This document shows, piece by piece, positions 21,101 to 31,692 of a stretch of 64,000 bases of DNA (positions are counted from its first letter, which is position 1; the number at the start of each line of letters is the position of its first letter). Location of the stretch: positions 143,410-207,409 of the forward strand of contig NZ_JAKLLN010000007.1 in NCBI RefSeq assembly GCF_023150065.1. The letters are read 5' to 3'. The position numbers and the translations under genes are program-made. Source of the DNA: Zoogloea sp. GTDB taxonomy: Bacteria; Pseudomonadota; Gammaproteobacteria; Burkholderiales; Rhodocyclaceae. The notes beneath the pieces were generated by a model that did not search any database, was not told the DNA's origin, and saw only the letters and a program-made list of their open reading frames with translations.

Positions 21101-21149
21101 GGCCCGGAAAGGAATCCGGGCCGGAGCCCCGCGCGGCTGCGAGGGGCTC
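21101..21149 (-). promoter_or_regulatory. Two tandem stem-loops between dctP and dctQ
   Basis: GGCCCGG/CCGGGCC (21101-21122) and GAGCCCC/GGGGCTC (21124-21149) form back-to-back hairpins without a T tract, just past the dctP stop. Such structures commonly protect the binding-protein mRNA from 3' decay and reduce expression of the permease genes downstream. That role is inferred from position. Confidence 0.55.
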
Positions 21150-21174
21150 ATTCAGACGTGATGCAGGGTGCCGC

Positions 21175-22179
21175 TTACAGCTTCGCCGGGTCGAAGCCGG
21201 TTTCCTTGTAGATGGACTGGATCAGGTCCTTGCCGATGCGCCCTTCCATCTTCTGATGCACCGGGACCATGGCCTTCTTGAAGGCCAGCTTCTCTTCCTT
21301 GGTCGGCACGTAGACCTGGGTCTTGCCGCTCTTCTTGATCCCCTCGAGCGACTTGTCGTTCTCTTCCTGGGCGATCTTGTTGGCGTAAACGGTGGATTCC
21401 TTCATCGCCGTTTCCAACTGGCCGCGAATGTCGGCAGGCAGGCCGTCCCAGAACTTCTTGTTGGCGATGACCGCGTAGCCCAGGTAGCCGTGATCGGTCA
21501 CGGTCAGGTGCTTTTGCACCTCATGCATCTTCTGGGTGAACATGTTGGAGTGCGGGTTCTCGGTGCCATCCACCACGCCGGTCTGCAGGGCCTGATAGAC
21601 CTCGGAGAAGGCCATCACCTGGGGCAGGCCGCCCACCGTGCGGATCTCCTCTTCAAGCACCTTGGAGGACTGGATGCGCAGCTTCTTGCCCTTCAGATCG
21701 GCCGGCGTGCGGATCGGGGTGTTGGCGGAGAAGGACTTGAAGCCATTGTCCCAGTAAGCCAGGCCGACGATGCCCTTGGGCTCCAGCTTCTTCAGGATGC
21801 TGGCGCCGACGGGGCCCTGGGTGATGCGGTGCAGCTCGGTGTAGTCGTCGAAGATGTAGGGCAGGTCGAAAACCTCGAACTCCTTCACGCCCAGGGGGCC
21901 GAACTTAGCGAGGGACGGCGCCAGCATCTGCACGGCACCCAGCTGCAGGGCTTCCAGTTCTTCCTTGTCCTTGTACAGTGCACTATTGGCGTACACCTCC
22001 ACCTTCACCTTGCCCTTGGTCAGCTCCTCTGCACGCTTCTTGAAGAATTCAGAGGCCTTGCCCTTGGGGGTGTCGGTTGCCACCACGTGGCTGAACTTGA
22101 TCACGATCGGAGCCTGGGCAGACGCCGAAGCACAGAAACCCAGTGCAGCGAGGCTGAAGATCACAGTGCGCAGTTTCAT
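21175..22179 (-). CDS. dctP: TRAP dicarboxylate-binding protein DctP
   Basis: DctP is the periplasmic solute receptor of the TRAP importer. The 334-aa protein has a signal peptide cleaved after ASASAQA (residue ~22). The mature start IVIKFSHVVATDTPKGKASEFFKKRAEELTKGKV is classic DctP, and the substrate-carboxylate arginine region (LRIQSSKVLEEE) is present. The start at 22179 has a GGAGA site. The gene lies divergent from the sensor kinase, with 173 bases between them. Confidence 0.95.
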   Translation of the reverse strand: MKLRTVIFSLAALGFCASASAQAPIVIKFSHVVATDTPKGKASEFFKKRAEELTKGKVKVEVYANSALYKDKEELEALQLGAVQMLAPSLAKFGPLGVKEFEVFDLPYIFDDYTELHRITQGPVGASILKKLEPKGIVGLAYWDNGFKSFSANTPIRTPADLKGKKLRIQSSKVLEEEIRTVGGLPQVMAFSEVYQALQTGVVDGTENPHSNMFTQKMHEVQKHLTVTDHGYLGYAVIANKKFWDGLPADIRGQLETAMKESTVYANKIAQEENDKSLEGIKKSGKTQVYVPTKEEKLAFKKAMVPVHQKMEGRIGKDLIQSIYKETGFDPAKL

Positions 22180-22352
22180 TTTTTGTCTCCGTAATTGGAA
22201 CTTGTACTTGGTAAGAGCTGCCGAGGTAACGGCAGGCTGCCTGTGTACTATCGACAAGCCCAGAACCCGCATCAATTGTGGTCATCCCCAGTGTGGAAAG
22301 TTCCGATGGCCTTCCCAACCCATCCCGGCGATAACGTGACTCCAGCCAATCC

Positions 22353-24326
22353 GTGATTCTCAATCCCTTGCCCCCCACCCCCACCTCCCCGCCTCCAAGC
22401 TGGTACTGGAGCCTGCCTTACGCTGCCGTCGCCCTGTTCGTCGCCACCATGGCGGCACTGCTGTGGCTGACCCACCGGCAGGACAGCGAGGAACAGCGCG
22501 CCACGCTGATCAACGATGTGTTGTGGATGGAGCAGAACCTCGGCTTCCAGTTCGAGCGCAACAACAACCACCTCACCCAGTTGGGCCCTGATCTGCTCAA
22601 GGGCGGCCCCCTTTCGGCCACCACGCAGGCCCGGCTGCGTCAGGCGCTCGATCCGGAAAGCGGCCTGATCCGCATTCTCTGGCTGCACACCAACGGTGAG
22701 GTCCGAGGCGCCCAGCCGCCCTACACCGACAGCCACCTGGTGGGCGAGACAGGAGGAACCTTTCCCTCCAACTCAGCCTACCGCCTGTCCCGCTCCATGG
22801 GCCAGCCGGTGTATAGCGATGCCTACGCGGTGATCGAGAACCAGACCCAGTTCGAGGTGCATGTGCCGATCTTCGACGGCGGGCGCTACCTGGGCTCGGT
22901 GGTCGGTGTGTACTCCCTCAACAACATGGTCTCCCAGCAGGTTCCGTGGTGGTTCTCGGAGCGCTACCGGGTATCGGTGGCCAACAATCTGGGCGTCGAG
23001 ATCGCCGCCAAGTCGCGGGTGTCGCCCCTGTCCAGCCTGGCTTACGAAATTCCCTTCGAGCCTCCTGGTCATGGCCTCACCCTCAACGTCACCGCCTACA
23101 AGAGTGAAGTACGCTGGATTCCGCTGCTCCTCATGGGCTCCCTGGGTGTTCTGGCTGCGGCCATCGTATGGAGCCTGTGGCAACTGCGCCGTCACATGCA
23201 GCGCCGGCAAGCCGCCGAGCAGGCCCTGCGCGCCGAACACGCCTTCCGCAAGGCCATGGAAGACTCCCTCAACACCGGCATGCGCGCCCGCGACCTCAAG
23301 GGTCGGATCACCTACGTCAACCCGGCCTTCTGCCGCATGGTCGGCTGGAGCGCCGAGGAGCTGGTCGGCCTGCTCCCTCCCATGCCCTACTGGGCACCGG
23401 AGGCGCTGGAGCGGACCCTGGCCGTCCACGAAATGGTCCTCGGTGGCAACGCCCCCCCCCAGGGCATCGAGATCCGGCTGATGCGCCGGAACGGCGAGCG
23501 CTTCGACGCCCTGCTGATCGAAGCGCCGCTGATCGACTCGGAGGGCCGGCATATCGGCTGGATGGGCTCGATGGTGGACGTCACCGAACAGAAGCACGCC
23601 CAGGAACTCTACCGGCAGCAGCAGGAACGCCTGCAGGCCACCGCCCGCCTGGTCACCATGGGGGAGATGGCCTCTACCCTGGCCCATGAGCTCAACCAGC
23701 CCCTGGCGGCGATCTCGAGCTACAACACTGGCTGCATCAACATGATTGGCAAGGGAGACATGTCCCCCGGTGAGCTCAGCGGCATCCTCGAAAAAATCGG
23801 CAAGCAGGCCCAGCGGGCGGGGCAGATCATCCGGCGGGTGCACGCCTTCGTCAGGCGCAGCGAACCGAAATGCGAACCGGTGGACCTCAACGCCATCCTG
23901 CGCGAGGCCGTCGGCCTGGTGGAACCCGACGCCGAGCGGCGTGGGGTGAACATCCAGCAGGATCTGGCCGACGCCCTGCCCGAAATCGCCGCCGACCCGG
24001 TGATGATCGAGCAGGTGGCCATCAACCTGATCCGCAACGGGATGGATGCCATGGCCGATGCGCCCCGCCCCCAGCGCAACCTCACCCTCACCACCCGCCT
24101 GCAGGACGGCATGCTGATCCTGAGCGTTGCCGACCGGGGCAAGGGCATCCCCCCCGAGGTGGCCGAGAAGCTCTTCGCCCCCTTCTTCACCACCAAGGAG
24201 GAAGGCATGGGCATGGGGCTCAACATCTGCCGCTCCATCGCCGAGCTGCACCGGGGCCGCCTGAGCTTCGAGGGTAACCCCGGCGGTGGTACGATTTTCC
24301 ACTTCTCCCTTCCCGTCCAGCCATGA
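22353..24326 (+). CDS. Membrane sensor histidine kinase of DctS/DctB type
   Basis: The 657-aa protein has two membrane helices (~residues 19-39 and 256-277) around a periplasmic sensory domain of ~215 residues. A cytoplasmic PAS domain follows (~295-415), then HisKA with phospho-acceptor H445 in STLAHELNQP, and an ATPase domain with DRGKGIP and GMGMGLNICRS. It starts with GTG. The gene order beside dctP and the FixJ-type regulator matches DctS-DctR of Rhodobacter rather than DctB-DctD. It probably senses dicarboxylates and switches on dctPQM. Confidence 0.88.
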   Translation: MILNPLPPTPTSPPPSWYWSLPYAAVALFVATMAALLWLTHRQDSEEQRATLINDVLWMEQNLGFQFERNNNHLTQLGPDLLKGGPLSATTQARLRQALDPESGLIRILWLHTNGEVRGAQPPYTDSHLVGETGGTFPSNSAYRLSRSMGQPVYSDAYAVIENQTQFEVHVPIFDGGRYLGSVVGVYSLNNMVSQQVPWWFSERYRVSVANNLGVEIAAKSRVSPLSSLAYEIPFEPPGHGLTLNVTAYKSEVRWIPLLLMGSLGVLAAAIVWSLWQLRRHMQRRQAAEQALRAEHAFRKAMEDSLNTGMRARDLKGRITYVNPAFCRMVGWSAEELVGLLPPMPYWAPEALERTLAVHEMVLGGNAPPQGIEIRLMRRNGERFDALLIEAPLIDSEGRHIGWMGSMVDVTEQKHAQELYRQQQERLQATARLVTMGEMASTLAHELNQPLAAISSYNTGCINMIGKGDMSPGELSGILEKIGKQAQRAGQIIRRVHAFVRRSEPKCEPVDLNAILREAVGLVEPDAERRGVNIQQDLADALPEIAADPVMIEQVAINLIRNGMDAMADAPRPQRNLTLTTRLQDGMLILSVADRGKGIPPEVAEKLFAPFFTTKEEGMGMGLNICRSIAELHRGRLSFEGNPGGGTIFHFSLPVQP

Positions 24327-24928
24327 CCGCCCCCCTCGCCCACATCGTCGACGACGACGAAGCCATTCGCGACGCCCTCACCTGGCTGCTGCGCACCCGC
24401 AATGTCTCGGCCCGCACCTGGTCTTCGGCCGAGGAGTTCCTCGCCGGCTGGCAGCCGGACTTCAACGGCTGCATCGTGCTGGACATCCGGATGCGCGAGA
24501 TGAGCGGCCTCGAGTGTTTCGATGCCCTGCTCGAACGCCGCAACCCGATGCCGGTGATCTTCCTCACGGGGCATGGCGACGTACCCATGGCCGTCGGTAC
24601 CCTCAAGAAGGGCGCCTTCGATTTTCTTGAAAAACCCTTCGACGACAATGCCCTGGTGGATGTCGTCATCCGGGCCATGGAGAGTGATGCCCGCCGCCTT
24701 GCCAGCCAGGAAACCCAGGCGACCGTCAGCGGCCGCCTGGCCCAGCTCACCCCCCGCGAGCAGGAGGTGATGCACCTGGTCCTGGCGGGCAAGTTCAACA
24801 AGGTCATTGCGGACGAGCTGAACATTTCCATGCGCACCGTGGAGGTGCACCGCTCCCGCGTCTTCGAAAAAATGGGCGTGCGCTCAGCGGTGGAGCTGGC
24901 CCAGTTGCTGGCCCCCGGGCGCGACTGA
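24323..24928 (+). CDS. dctR: FixJ/NarL-type response regulator (DctR-like)
   Basis: The 201-aa protein has a receiver domain with acidic pocket DDDE (residues 10-13), phospho-acceptor D54 and FLEKPFDD, then a LuxR-type helix-turn-helix (LTPREQEVMHLV...RTVEVHRSRVFEKMGV). It overlaps the kinase by four bases. It lacks an AAA+ domain, so control of dctPQM should not need sigma-54. Its last 45 bases overlap the 3' end of the convergent tilS. Confidence 0.88.
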   Translation: MTAPLAHIVDDDEAIRDALTWLLRTRNVSARTWSSAEEFLAGWQPDFNGCIVLDIRMREMSGLECFDALLERRNPMPVIFLTGHGDVPMAVGTLKKGAFDFLEKPFDDNALVDVVIRAMESDARRLASQETQATVSGRLAQLTPREQEVMHLVLAGKFNKVIADELNISMRTVEVHRSRVFEKMGVRSAVELAQLLAPGRD

Positions 24929-26263
24929 AGAGCCCGCGCTACCCGACCAGCCGGGCACCACACCGGGCTGCCCCGGCGGGCAGCGAAACTCGGCAGCGAC
25001 CCCCACCCCAGCCACCCAGGCCAGGCGCCCATCCACCCACAGCAGGGGCAACAAGGGGCGATACCAGGGCGGAACAGCCGCCTCCTGCAACAGATTCTTG
25101 AGGCTTCGACCGGGGCCATCGAGCCTGAGACGCAAGCGCTCACCGCCCATCCGCCCGCGCAGCTCACAATGCGCGCCTGCCAGGGCCGAGGCCGCAAGCC
25201 CGTGCCCTACCGCCGGAACAAGCCTGACCAGGCCCCCCGCCCAATCCACGGCAGGCTCGCCCTTCCACACCAGCGCAGCAGGAACGGACGGCGGGTCGGC
25301 CCGCTCAATCCACCAGTCGTCGCGATACACACAGAGGGCGTGCGTCCCGAGCACCAGCCGCCAGCCGGCCGCAGCCGTACCAAGGCGCAGCTGCCGCTCC
25401 GCCTCGCACAGACGGTCCTCATCGGGCATCAGGACCCCGACCCGATCCAGGGCACGGCGCATCACGTTGCGCAGGCGGGACGGTGCCAGACTCAAGGCGG
25501 CCGTGTGGTTGAAGCGCCCCGCCACCCCGCCCGCCATGGCCGCAAGGTCCAGGTCGGCCAGATCGTCGAGCAGATCCGCCGCTTCTGCACACAGACGCCC
25601 TGTTCGGGCCAGTGCTGCGGCAGCCCCCGGCTGACGCTCCTCGATGCGGGGCAGTACTTCCAGACGGAGAAAATTGCGTGAGAAACGCCGATCCTGGTTG
25701 CTCGGATCTTCAACCCAATCCAAGGCATGCGCCTTGGCGTAGGCCTCCAGAGCCCGACGCGGCAACGCCAGCAAGGGGCGCCATATGCCCGGCCCACCCG
25801 CCCGGGCATCGAACACCCGCATTCCCCCCGCGCCCCGTACCCCCGCCCCCCGGAGGGTGCGAAAAAGTACCGTCTCGGCCTGATCGTCCCGGTGATGGGC
25901 CAGAACCAGCAGCGCGCCCCCGGCATCCTCCTTCAGGGCGGCATGGCGGGCCTCCCGCGCCGCAGCCTCGAGCCCGCCCGGGTGATCACGTCGCACCACA
26001 ACTTCGCGCACCACAAAAGGAACGCCCAGGCGGGCGCAGAGCCGGGCACATGGCTGCGCCCATTCCGCCGAACCGGGAATCAACCCGTGGCTGACATGGA
26101 TCGCGGTAAGTTCAAAGCCGAGGGTCTCGCGCAGAGCGGCGAGAACATGCAGAAGGACAGTGGAATCAAGCCCGCCGCTCAGGCCGACCCGGAGCCGGGC
26201 CGGTGCGACGGAAAGCTGCCGCCACTGACGGGCGACAGCGGAGACGGGATCAGTCGACGGCAA
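24884..26263 (-). CDS. tilS: tRNA-Ile lysidine synthetase
   Basis: TilS converts C34 of tRNA-Ile(CAU) to lysidine so that it reads AUA; it is essential. The 459-aa protein carries the PP-loop SGGLDST (residues ~30-36), [17 protein letters not shown], and the C-terminal TilS domains ([28 protein letters not shown]). It appears to start with TTG inside the accA 3' end (14-base overlap). The final ~15 codons overlap dctR in the opposite direction. Confidence 0.94.
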   Translation of the reverse strand: MPSTDPVSAVARQWRQLSVAPARLRVGLSGGLDSTVLLHVLAALRETLGFELTAIHVSHGLIPGSAEWAQPCARLCARLGVPFVVREVVVRRDHPGGLEAAAREARHAALKEDAGGALLVLAHHRDDQAETVLFRTLRGAGVRGAGGMRVFDARAGGPGIWRPLLALPRRALEAYAKAHALDWVEDPSNQDRRFSRNFLRLEVLPRIEERQPGAAAALARTGRLCAEAADLLDDLADLDLAAMAGGVAGRFNHTAALSLAPSRLRNVMRRALDRVGVLMPDEDRLCEAERQLRLGTAAAGWRLVLGTHALCVYRDDWWIERADPPSVPAALVWKGEPAVDWAGGLVRLVPAVGHGLAASALAGAHCELRGRMGGERLRLRLDGPGRSLKNLLQEAAVPPWYRPLLPLLWVDGRLAWVAGVGVAAEFRCPPGQPGVVPGWSGSAGSSVAPGGQQLGQLHR

Positions 26264-27218
26264 TTTCCTTGAACTTGCCGTAACTCATCAGACGCTCGAA
26301 ACGCCGCTCGAGCAATTCGGAGGGGGACAGCTCGGAAACCTGGCGCAGGGCATCCTGGAGCGCCCGCTTGAGGCTCTGGGACATGGCCCGATGATCCCGA
26401 TGGGCGCCGCCCACCGGCTCATTCACCACCTTGTCGATCAGGCCCAGGGACTTGAGCCGGGACGCGGTGATACCCATGGTCTCGGCCGCATCAGGGGCAC
26501 GCTCGGCGCTCTTCCACAGAATGGATGCACACCCCTCCGGCGAAATCACCGAGTAGGTGGAGTACTGCAGCATCAGCAACTGGTCGCCGACGGCGATCGC
26601 CAGCGCCCCGCCGGAGCCGCCCTCACCGATGATGGTGCAGATCAGCGGCACCTTCAGCTCGGCCATCACGAACAGGTTGTGGCCGATGGCTTCGGACTGG
26701 CCCCGTTCTTCGGCATCGATGCCGGGATAGGCGCCCGGCGTATCCACAAAGGTGAACACTGGCAGGTTGAATTTTTCGGCCAGCTTCATCAGCCGCATGG
26801 CCTTGCGATAGCCCTCCGGCCGGGGCATGCCGAAATTGCGATGGATCTTCTCTTTGGTGTCACGCCCCTTCTGGTGACCGATGATCATGCAGGACTGGCC
26901 GTTGAAGCGGGCCAGACCACCCACGATGGCCTTGTCGTCGGCAAAGCTGCGATCGCCGTGGAGCTCTTCGAAATCGGTGAAGATGTGCTGAACGTAGTCG
27001 AGGGTATAGGGGCGCTGGGGGTGGCGCGCCACCAGGGCACACTGCCACGGCGTCAGCTTGCCGTAGATGTCCTTGGTCAGGCCGTAGTTCTTCTGCTCCA
27101 GGCGGCCGATCTCCTCGGAGATATCCACCGCCGAATCATCCTGCACAAAGCGTAGTTCTTCGATCTTTGCCTCGAGTTCCGCAATAGGCTGTTCAAAATC
27201 TAGGAACGTGGTTTTCAT
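26250..27218 (-). CDS. accA: Acetyl-CoA carboxylase carboxyltransferase subunit alpha
   Basis: AccA pairs with AccD to transfer carboxyl from biotin to acetyl-CoA, the first step of fatty-acid synthesis. The 322-aa protein has the usual N-terminal helical segment ([15 protein letters not shown]) and the oxyanion/crotonase-type core with GGARFNG-like [26 protein letters not shown] and [11 protein letters not shown]. It precedes tilS with a 14-base overlap, a common betaproteobacterial pairing. Confidence 0.98.
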   Translation of the reverse strand: MKTTFLDFEQPIAELEAKIEELRFVQDDSAVDISEEIGRLEQKNYGLTKDIYGKLTPWQCALVARHPQRPYTLDYVQHIFTDFEELHGDRSFADDKAIVGGLARFNGQSCMIIGHQKGRDTKEKIHRNFGMPRPEGYRKAMRLMKLAEKFNLPVFTFVDTPGAYPGIDAEERGQSEAIGHNLFVMAELKVPLICTIIGEGGSGGALAIAVGDQLLMLQYSTYSVISPEGCASILWKSAERAPDAAETMGITASRLKSLGLIDKVVNEPVGGAHRDHRAMSQSLKRALQDALRQVSELSPSELLERRFERLMSYGKFKEIAVD

Positions 27219-27379
27219 CAGGTCGAGCTCACAAAAATTTTTGCCATTTTACCCCATCGCCCCCCGCGACGGGCGCCACGGCCATGCCAAACGCCGCCAA
27301 ACGCGGAAAATCGCATTGCTGCAGGGCGCCATAAGCCGCTAACATCGACCCTCTTTGCCCTCGCAACACCCCCGATTCC

Positions 27380-28924
27380 ATGGCCTCGATGAATCTCCTC
27401 CGCGCCCTCGCCACGGTCAGCGGCATGACCCTGCTTTCGCGCATCCTGGGGTTCGTCCGCGACTTCGTGCAGGCCCGGGCCTTTGGCGCCGGCATCGAGA
27501 TGGATGCTTTCGTGGTGGCCTTCCGGCTGCCCAACCTGCTGCGCCGGATGTTCGCCGAGGGGGCCTTCTCCCAGGCTTTCGTGCCCATCCTCGCCGAATA
27601 CAAGAACAAGCGCGGCGACGCGGAGACCCACCGCCTCATCAATCACGTGGCCAGCGCCCTCGGGCTGGTGGTGCTGATCGTCTCCATCCTCGGCGCCCTG
27701 GCCGCCCCCGCCATCATCTACGCCACCGCGCCGGGCTTTTCGGACGACATCAGGAAGTTCGAGCTGACCGTCGAGCTGACCCGCATCACCTTCCCCTACA
27801 TCTTCTTCATGGCCCTGGTGGCCTTGGCAGGTGGCGTGCTCAACACCTGGAGCCGCTTTGCCATCCCCGCCTTCACGCCGGTACTGCTCAACCTGAGCTT
27901 CATCGGCATGGCCCTGTTCGCCGCGCCCTACTTCGACCCGCCCATCCTCGTCCTGGGCTGGGCGGTGTTCATCGGCGGGCTGGCCCAGGTGCTGCTGCAA
28001 CTGCGCCCCCTAGCGCAGATCGGCATGCTGCCGCGCTTCTCCCTCAACTTCTCCGACCCGGGCGTGCGGCGCATCCTCAAGCTGATGGGCCCGGCCATGC
28101 TGGGGGTTTCGGTGAGCCAGATATCCCTGCTCATCAACACCGTGTTCGCGTCCTTCCTGCCCAGCGGCAGCGTGTCCTGGCTGTATTACGCCGACCGCCT
28201 GATGGAGTTCCCGGCCGGCATGCTGGGCGTCGCGCTGGGCACCATCCTGCTGCCGAGTCTTTCCAAGATGCACGCCGACGAGAAGCCCGCCGAGTTCTCG
28301 GCACTCCTCGACTGGGGCCTGCGCCTGACCCTGATGCTGACCCTGCCCGCCTCCCTCGGCCTGGCCCTGCTGGCGGTTCCGCTCATCAGCACCCTGTTCC
28401 ACCACGGGGCCTTCAGTGCCAACGACGTACTGCAGACCCGCACGGCCCTGATCGCCTACAGCATCGGCCTGACCGGCCTGATCCTGGTGAAGGTACTGGC
28501 GCCCGCCTTCTACTCCCGCCAGGACGTGCGCACCCCAGTGCGCATCGGCATCTTCTCGCTGGTCATCACCCAGCTGATGAACCTCGTCTTCATCGGCCCC
28601 TTCCAGCACGCCGGCCTGGCCCTGTCCATCGGCCTGGCCTCCTGCGTCAATGCCGGCCTGCTCTACCATGGCCTGCGCAAACGGCAGGTCTACACACCGC
28701 TCCCCGGCTGGAGCAAATTCGCAGCCAAGCTGCTGGTGGCCCTCGTCGCGCTCGGGCTGTCGGTGCACTTTGCCGCTGGCAGCAACGCCCTGTGGCTGAG
28801 CGCGTCCGGGCTCGAGCGGGTGCTGCGCCTGGTAGCCCTGGTGATCGGCGGCATGGCCGTCTACTTCGCGGTCCTGTTTGCCCTCGGCTTCCGGGTCAGG
28901 GACTTCCGCCGCCGCAGCGCATGA
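27380..28924 (+). CDS. murJ: Lipid II flippase MurJ
   Basis: MurJ flips lipid II across the inner membrane for peptidoglycan synthesis. The 514-aa protein has about 14 membrane helices. It has the family N-terminus (LATVSGMTLLSRILGFVRDF) with conserved arginines and FAEGAFSQAFVP. It is divergent from accA across a 161-base gap that must hold both promoters; I could not place them with confidence. Confidence 0.97.
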   Translation: MASMNLLRALATVSGMTLLSRILGFVRDFVQARAFGAGIEMDAFVVAFRLPNLLRRMFAEGAFSQAFVPILAEYKNKRGDAETHRLINHVASALGLVVLIVSILGALAAPAIIYATAPGFSDDIRKFELTVELTRITFPYIFFMALVALAGGVLNTWSRFAIPAFTPVLLNLSFIGMALFAAPYFDPPILVLGWAVFIGGLAQVLLQLRPLAQIGMLPRFSLNFSDPGVRRILKLMGPAMLGVSVSQISLLINTVFASFLPSGSVSWLYYADRLMEFPAGMLGVALGTILLPSLSKMHADEKPAEFSALLDWGLRLTLMLTLPASLGLALLAVPLISTLFHHGAFSANDVLQTRTALIAYSIGLTGLILVKVLAPAFYSRQDVRTPVRIGIFSLVITQLMNLVFIGPFQHAGLALSIGLASCVNAGLLYHGLRKRQVYTPLPGWSKFAAKLLVALVALGLSVHFAAGSNALWLSASGLERVLRLVALVIGGMAVYFAVLFALGFRVRDFRRRSA

Positions 28925-28984
28925 GCGGCAACTCGCCGGGCAAACTTGGCTAGAATCCCCTGACTTCAAGGGGAGAACACAACA

Positions 28985-29614
28985 ATGCAAGTGAGCAGCC
29001 AGAGCTTTGCCGACGGTGCCGTGATTCCCGGCGCCTTCACCTTCTGCATTCCCGCCGCCGAGGGGCACGTCTGCCTGGGCAGCAATCACAATCCGCACCT
29101 GGGCTGGAGCGGCGCGCCGGCGGGCACCCGCAGCTTCGCCGTGATCTGCCACGACCCCGACGTGCCCAGCCGCGGGGATGACGTAAACCAGGAGGGCCGC
29201 CAGGTTCCTGCCGAACTGCCGCGGGTGGACTTCTTCCACTGGGTGCTGATCGACCTGCCGGAAACCACCACGAGCATTGCCGAGGGCGAGCATTCCCGCG
29301 AGGTGACGCCCAACGGCAAGCCCGGCCCCGATCTGCCCGACGGCAGCCGTCACGGCCTCAATGATTACACCGGCTGGTTTGCCGGCGATGAGCAGATGAA
29401 GGGCAATTACTTCGGCTACGACGGCCCCTGCCCGCCGTGGAACGATTCGATCCGCCACCGCTACGTGTTCACGGTGTATGCCCTTGATGTGCCCACGCTC
29501 TCAGTGGCCGGCGCGTTTGACGGCCAGCAGGTGCGCAATGCCATGGTCGGCCACATCCTGGCCAAGGCCAGCCTCACCGTCACCTACAGCCTCAATCCGG
29601 CGGTTCCAGCCTGA
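28985..29614 (+). CDS. PEBP/YbhB-like phosphatidylethanolamine-binding family protein
   Basis: The 209-aa protein has the PEBP fold signatures: NPHLGWSG, SFAVICHDPDVPS (ligand-pocket DPD), FFHWVLIDLP, and the glycine-rich GYDGPCPPWNDSIRHRYVFTVYALD. It has no signal peptide. It starts 60 bases after murJ with a GGGGAG site. Bacterial homologues have no settled role; it resembles the larger form rather than the E. coli 158-aa YbhB. Confidence 0.85.
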   Translation: MQVSSQSFADGAVIPGAFTFCIPAAEGHVCLGSNHNPHLGWSGAPAGTRSFAVICHDPDVPSRGDDVNQEGRQVPAELPRVDFFHWVLIDLPETTTSIAEGEHSREVTPNGKPGPDLPDGSRHGLNDYTGWFAGDEQMKGNYFGYDGPCPPWNDSIRHRYVFTVYALDVPTLSVAGAFDGQQVRNAMVGHILAKASLTVTYSLNPAVPA

Positions 29615-29660
29615 CGCACCTCCCGTCCGCCCCCCGTGCCCTCGCACGGGGTATCAGCGC

Positions 29661-30911
29661 TCAGGGTTCGTAATCGGCCAGCCTGCGCTCCAGCAAGGGC
29701 AACTGCAGATGCAGATAGTCCGGCAGGCCATCCACGAAACGCGGCAGATCCTCGCCCGCGATCAACGGCCGGCACCAGTTGCGAAAATCATCGGTGACGC
29801 CCAGACCGTCCGGCGCAATGAAGTCGAGCGGGAGCACGCGCTCCAGGTTGGCCACCTTCTCGAAGGCCTGCTGGGTGGTCCGCCAGCGATAGGGCTGGCC
29901 GGACAGGCGCTTGAGGCCGATCACCCCATGGCTGCCCGCCAGCGCCCGGCGTACCGCCGCCTTGCCTACCGCAAAGGCCTGGGCCGTATCCGTCTTTGAA
30001 GCCAGATGGCGCGCGGCGCGCTGCAGGTAGTCCGCCACCGCGTAGTGCACCTTGTAGCCCAGCGCCGAATGGATGCGGTCGGCGATGGCTTCCCCCGCAC
30101 CACCCAGTTGCACGTAGCCCTTGGGGTGCTGCGCCTGCATGGACAGGATCTGCCCGTCCTGCCCGCGCAAACCTTCGGCCACCACGATGGCGCAGGACCC
30201 GAGCCGTTCCACCGTATCCCGCACCCGCGCCAGAAACGGCACCTCGTCGAAGGGCACCTCGGGCAGCAGGATGATATGCGGTGCGCAGTCCGGTCTATCG
30301 GCAGCCAGCGCGCAAGCCGCCGCCAGCCACCCGGCATTGCGCCCCATCACTTCCAGCACGAAGGCCCGTCCGCCCGTGGTGGTCATGGCGCGCAGATCCA
30401 GCCCCACCTCCCGGACCGAGGTGGCCAGGTACTTCGCCGCCGAGCCGAAGCCCGGACAGCAGTCGGTATGAACGATGTCGTTGTCGATGGTCTTGGGCAC
30501 CCCCACCACCGTCAGGGGGTAGCCGCGAGCCTGGGCCGCAGCCTGGATCTGCCGGCAGGTCTCCATCGAGCCGTTGCCGCCGTTGTAGAGGAAGTAGCCA
30601 ATCTGGTGGGCCGCAAACACGTCGAAAAGACGATCATACTGGGTCGGGTTGTCCGCCTCCGCATCGAGATCGAAACGGCAGGAGCCGAAGGCGCCCCCGG
30701 GCGTACAGCGCAGGCGCACCAGGTCGTCGGCCGGGATGGCGGCCGTATCCACCAGGGTCTCGCGCAGCACCCCGAGAATGCCGTTGCGGGCCGCCAGCAC
30801 CCTGCCAATGCGCTCGCCGGCCTCACGGGCGGTCGTGATAACCCCCGCCGCCGAGGCATTGATCACCGCCGTCACCCCGCCCGACTGGGCGTACAGAAGA
30901 TTCCTGCTCAT
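29661..30911 (-). CDS. 6-phosphofructokinase, probably PPi-dependent
   Basis: The 416-aa protein phosphorylates fructose 6-phosphate. It has PKTIDNDIVHTDCCPGFGSA, EVMGRNAGW and the N-terminal GGVTAVINASAAG loop. The lysine in PKTIDND (position 124 of E. coli PfkA) marks pyrophosphate-using enzymes. The phosphate-donor loop reads GGNGS, with glycine at the position (104) that is usually aspartate in PPi enzymes, so donor use is not certain. I prefer the ATG at 30911 (SRNLLYAQSGG) over one 12 codons upstream. Confidence 0.88.
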   Translation of the reverse strand: MSRNLLYAQSGGVTAVINASAAGVITTAREAGERIGRVLAARNGILGVLRETLVDTAAIPADDLVRLRCTPGGAFGSCRFDLDAEADNPTQYDRLFDVFAAHQIGYFLYNGGNGSMETCRQIQAAAQARGYPLTVVGVPKTIDNDIVHTDCCPGFGSAAKYLATSVREVGLDLRAMTTTGGRAFVLEVMGRNAGWLAAACALAADRPDCAPHIILLPEVPFDEVPFLARVRDTVERLGSCAIVVAEGLRGQDGQILSMQAQHPKGYVQLGGAGEAIADRIHSALGYKVHYAVADYLQRAARHLASKTDTAQAFAVGKAAVRRALAGSHGVIGLKRLSGQPYRWRTTQQAFEKVANLERVLPLDFIAPDGLGVTDDFRNWCRPLIAGEDLPRFVDGLPDYLHLQLPLLERRLADYEP

Positions 30912-30936
30912 CGCTCGATCCCCCAAACAGGGCTCC

Positions 30937-30971
30937 TGAAAAGACAAGGGCCGACCTGTAAGGCCGGCCCT
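30937..30971 (-). terminator. Probable terminator after adk
   Basis: On the minus strand AGGGCCGGCC-TTACA-GGTCGGCCCT (one G-T pair) is followed by TGTCTTTTC. It lies about 20 bases past the adk stop and just before the phosphofructokinase start. Confidence 0.6.
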
Positions 30972-30991
30972 CGATACCTGGCGGTCGGAGC

Positions 30992-31663
<672 letters not shown>

Positions 31664-31692
31664 TTATTGTCAATCGACATGGGATTGCGAAA

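Noticed and set aside
22180-22352. Sigma-54 promoter for dctP, by analogy to DctB-DctD systems
   Set aside because: No TGGC-N8-TTGC-type element is visible, and the regulator is FixJ-type without an AAA+ domain. Weak sigma-70 elements (TTGATG-N17-GATAGT) are possible instead.
29632-29651. Hairpin CCCCGTGC/GCACGGGG between the PEBP gene and phosphofructokinase
   Set aside because: The stem is good, but neither strand has a T tract, so I cannot call it an intrinsic terminator.
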